From Candidatus Absconditabacterales bacterium (GTDB taxonomy: Bacteria > Patescibacteriota > Gracilibacteria > Absconditabacterales > Absconditicoccaceae): a stretch of DNA of 8,963 nucleotides. Positions 7,601 through 8,963 of this stretch are shown piece by piece. Each line of letters starts with the position of its first letter. Within the stretch, counting starts at the first letter, position 1. Under the pieces are notes generated by a model. That model was not told the origin of the DNA. It saw only the letters and a list, made by a program, of their open reading frames with translations, and ran no database searches. Location: the NCBI GenBank assembly GCA_937965925.1, contig CALCME010000125.1:1-8963 (forward strand). The letters run 5' to 3'. Made by a program: the position numbers and the translations under genes.

Positions 7601-8963
7601 CATTGTTTCAATTCATTGAAGATCCTCTCTAAAATATGAGAGCAGATTTGTATGCAAGAGTGTTTTTCAAGGTGACTTATCCATGATAATAAAATCATCA
7701 CTCATAGTGGGTTTATCAATTTTTGGAACAAAAATACGATCTAATTTACTTCGATTATTAGTTTTTAAATCAAAAAGAGTTTCGTGAAAGTAATTTTGAT
7801 ATACTCATTCCTTTCATAATACTTTGTCATAAAATGAAAATTTACAAACTTTTCATTTTCATATATCTAAAACTATTCAATTGTTTCCAACTCATAGAAA
7901 TGAAAAGTTCTTATATCACAAAGCAATCACTTTCATAATTGAATCTGCGTATTGTACCATAATTGGATATTCATTGAATATTTCTCTAATTCATATAATG
8001 GTATCTGGAATTTTTTCCATGATTGACTCCAATTTTGATGGTACTCATAGAATTTTTGGCAAATGCGGATTCATCAGTTGCCGCAGCACAGTAGTCTCAC
8101 TTGGATTAAGTCCCCAACCAAACTCTTTACTTTTTTCTGTTACTATGAGAATAAGCGAATCGTAAGTGTATCATTCTCTCAAGGTCTCTTTAATATAGGA
8201 AATAAGATGTCAAATATTTGTATCTGTTATTTTAATGAATTCTCATTCCTCACTACTTATAGTAGATTTGTCTCTCTGTATTTTTAAGAGATCATAGATG
8301 AAATCTTTTATATTTCTCTCCATTTTATATTCTTCAAGTCTCCTCATACTTGAACTTCAGTCGTTTAGGTCAAATTTTCATAGAATAGCAATGTTAACTT
8401 TCTCTTTCAGTTTATTTCTTGCTTCGGGTATCTGCATAAGTTCTCATAATGGATCTACTGAATTTTGTACATCTATATTGTATTCTTTAAGAAGAGTTAT
8501 AAATGATTCAGGTGTTTTCATTATTAATCTTTTATCTCATATTATTATTTTGAATTGATTGTCTCTATCTCGTTCAAATCATAATCTTGATCGAGTATAC
8601 GCACCGTTATTTTCACTATTATTTTCCATTTGACCATATATTGCAGAACATCATATTTTTTTTGCATTTTCAACTTGAGTATTAAATATTTCAAGACCCT
8701 TTCATCCTCTCATCTTAATTGGAATGAATAATTTTTCGTTAAAAATAATTTTACTCTTATTATTAACATATAAACTATACTTAACAACACTTCAATCAGA
8801 TCCTTCTATTGATACCGTAAATACATCATATCCATTTATTTTTGAATATTCTATCTGTGCTTTTTCATACTCAGAACTATTTTCAAACACTCATTGAGCC
8901 CTTAATCAAAAAATATCATCTCTCGTAAGGTTGTTTCTGGCAAGTGCTTGTTGGCACTCAGGT
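4670..8963 (-). CDS. Giant multidomain protein with two tandem protein-kinase-like domains, 3' part (1,430 aa in window)
   Basis: One frame stays open from the window edge at 8963 to a TAA at 4670-4672, without TAA or TAG; the start is outside the window. Residues are numbered from the window edge. Order: a module of unknown function (45-132, copy A), a mostly helical stretch, kinase-like domain 1 (about 347-590), kinase-like domain 2 (about 645-870), a lysine/glutamate-rich region, then copy B of the module (1261-1347) and a short tail. Domain 1 has the glycine loop GVGNNGIV, an ATP-binding lysine (374), a candidate helix-C glutamate (394), HQDYNAGN and DFG. Domain 2 has GRGSESAAYK and Lys676, but Glu830 where the catalytic Asp is expected. 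No transmembrane helix or signal peptide is seen in this portion. In-frame CGA (for example GAYTWSRLGF) and CGG codons fit Trp. Very large proteins are known in episymbiotic or predatory candidate-phyla bacteria; a regulatory or host-interaction role here is a guess. Confidence 0.85.
4922..5182 (-). repeat. Giant protein: module copy B
   Basis: About 87 residues, YDTFKFNIE through GFEIP, near the C-terminus. It aligns with copy A along its length (IE, strand pairs, RDIGINTIW versus KKIGCSAIY, GYYVWPMNYGFE versus GAYTWSRLGFE). Here the shared Trp is the ordinary TGG codon (4949-4951). It lacks the GGKG loop of copy A, so if the module is catalytic, this copy may not be. Confidence 0.5.
6340..7020 (-). 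other. Giant protein: kinase-like domain 2, possibly a pseudokinase
   Basis: The glycine loop FLGRGSESAAYKL (6977-7006) and LVKV with a lysine at 6935-6937 mark an N-lobe. The C-lobe match is SPNIFMGKVHG (Asn at 6458-6460) followed by FYLIDIG (Asp at 6404-6406, DIG instead of DFG). Five residues before the conserved Asn, where the HRD aspartate should be, there is Glu (6473-6475), preceded by Leu-Gln rather than His-x. If this alignment is right, the domain binds nucleotide but has lost or altered phosphotransfer. The alignment was made by eye. Confidence 0.5.
7200..7920 (-). other. Giant protein: kinase-like domain 1 with a complete catalytic set
   Basis: The N-lobe has FLGVGNNGIVLDI (glycine loop, 7871-7894) followed by VCK with the ATP-anchoring lysine at 7841-7843, and HETLFDL with a candidate helix-C glutamate at 7781-7783. 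The C-lobe has LTHQDYNAGNVL (catalytic Asp at 7331-7333, Asn at 7316-7318) and IIDFG (metal-binding Asp at 7262-7264). This is the arrangement of eukaryotic-like, RIO-like and aminoglycoside-phosphotransferase-like kinases. The HxDxxxGN form is nearer the atypical/APH-like branch than classical Ser/Thr kinases. The substrate (protein or small molecule) cannot be decided. Confidence 0.7.
8567..8830 (-). repeat. Giant protein: module copy A
   Basis: About 88 residues, YDVFTVSIE through GFEWD. It shares with copy B the pattern YD-x-F...IE, a run of strands, F/L-x-V-x-V, an A-x-x-IG helix end, and a terminal G-x-Y-x-W...GFE. In this copy the Trp of GAYTWSRLGF is a CGA codon (8591-8593). The KMRGGKGLEIF segment and the following helix look faintly like an acetyltransferase (GNAT) CoA loop, but the R/Q-x-x-G-x-G/A pattern is not met exactly. 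Function unknown. Confidence 0.5.

Noticed and set aside
6513..8558. Several plus-strand open frames of 61-94 codons
   Set aside because: All lie antisense to the giant gene and are leucine/serine/phenylalanine-rich, as expected for the complement of an A/T-rich coding strand.
78..8963. A region of decaying pseudogenes full of in-frame stops
   Set aside because: Only TGA interrupts the frames, never TAA or TAG, and it falls on conserved glycines with active-site residues intact. Recoding explains this; decay does not.

Overview
The window looks like a piece of a Candidatus Absconditabacteria (SR1) genome, most likely order Absconditabacterales. Under the standard code it falls apart into fragments of under 110 codons. 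Read on the minus strand with UGA as glycine, it resolves into six long, tightly packed genes. TGA falls on invariant glycines, for example the GHSFG nucleophile elbow of the hydrolase, the DFG glycine of a kinase and the glycines of MurA. CGA, and apparently CGG, fall on tryptophan positions: HGWG and VWGKND in the hydrolase, DPLWAE in the C39-like peptidase, and EGEW and PLWKASG in Ddl. UGA=Gly with CGA/CGG=Trp is the combination described for Absconditabacterales (NCBI code 37). All protein descriptions below use that code.

All supported genes are on the minus strand, so transcription runs from high to low coordinates. From 8963 to 4670 is the 3' part (1,430 codons) of one giant gene whose start lies outside the window. 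It encodes two consecutive protein-kinase-like domains bracketed by two copies of an unrecognised module of about 87 residues. Next come murA (4611-3316), a DNPH1/nucleoside deoxyribosyltransferase-like gene (3287-2856), ddl (2759-1605), a C39-like papain-fold peptidase (1593-853) and an alpha/beta hydrolase (848-78). The last ~77 bases may hold the start of another gene.

Gaps between genes are 58, 28, 96, 11 and 4 bases, which suggests one or two co-transcribed units. No strong terminator was seen and no start codon has a clear Shine-Dalgarno sequence. MurA (first committed step of peptidoglycan precursor synthesis) and Ddl (D-Ala-D-Ala synthesis) make this partly a cell-wall precursor cluster. 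The C39-like peptidase, hydrolase and nucleotide enzyme are plausible co-expressed housekeeping partners, but their substrates cannot be read from sequence. The giant multi-domain protein is the most unusual content. I saw no plus-strand genes, tRNA, rRNA, CRISPR array or insertion sequence.
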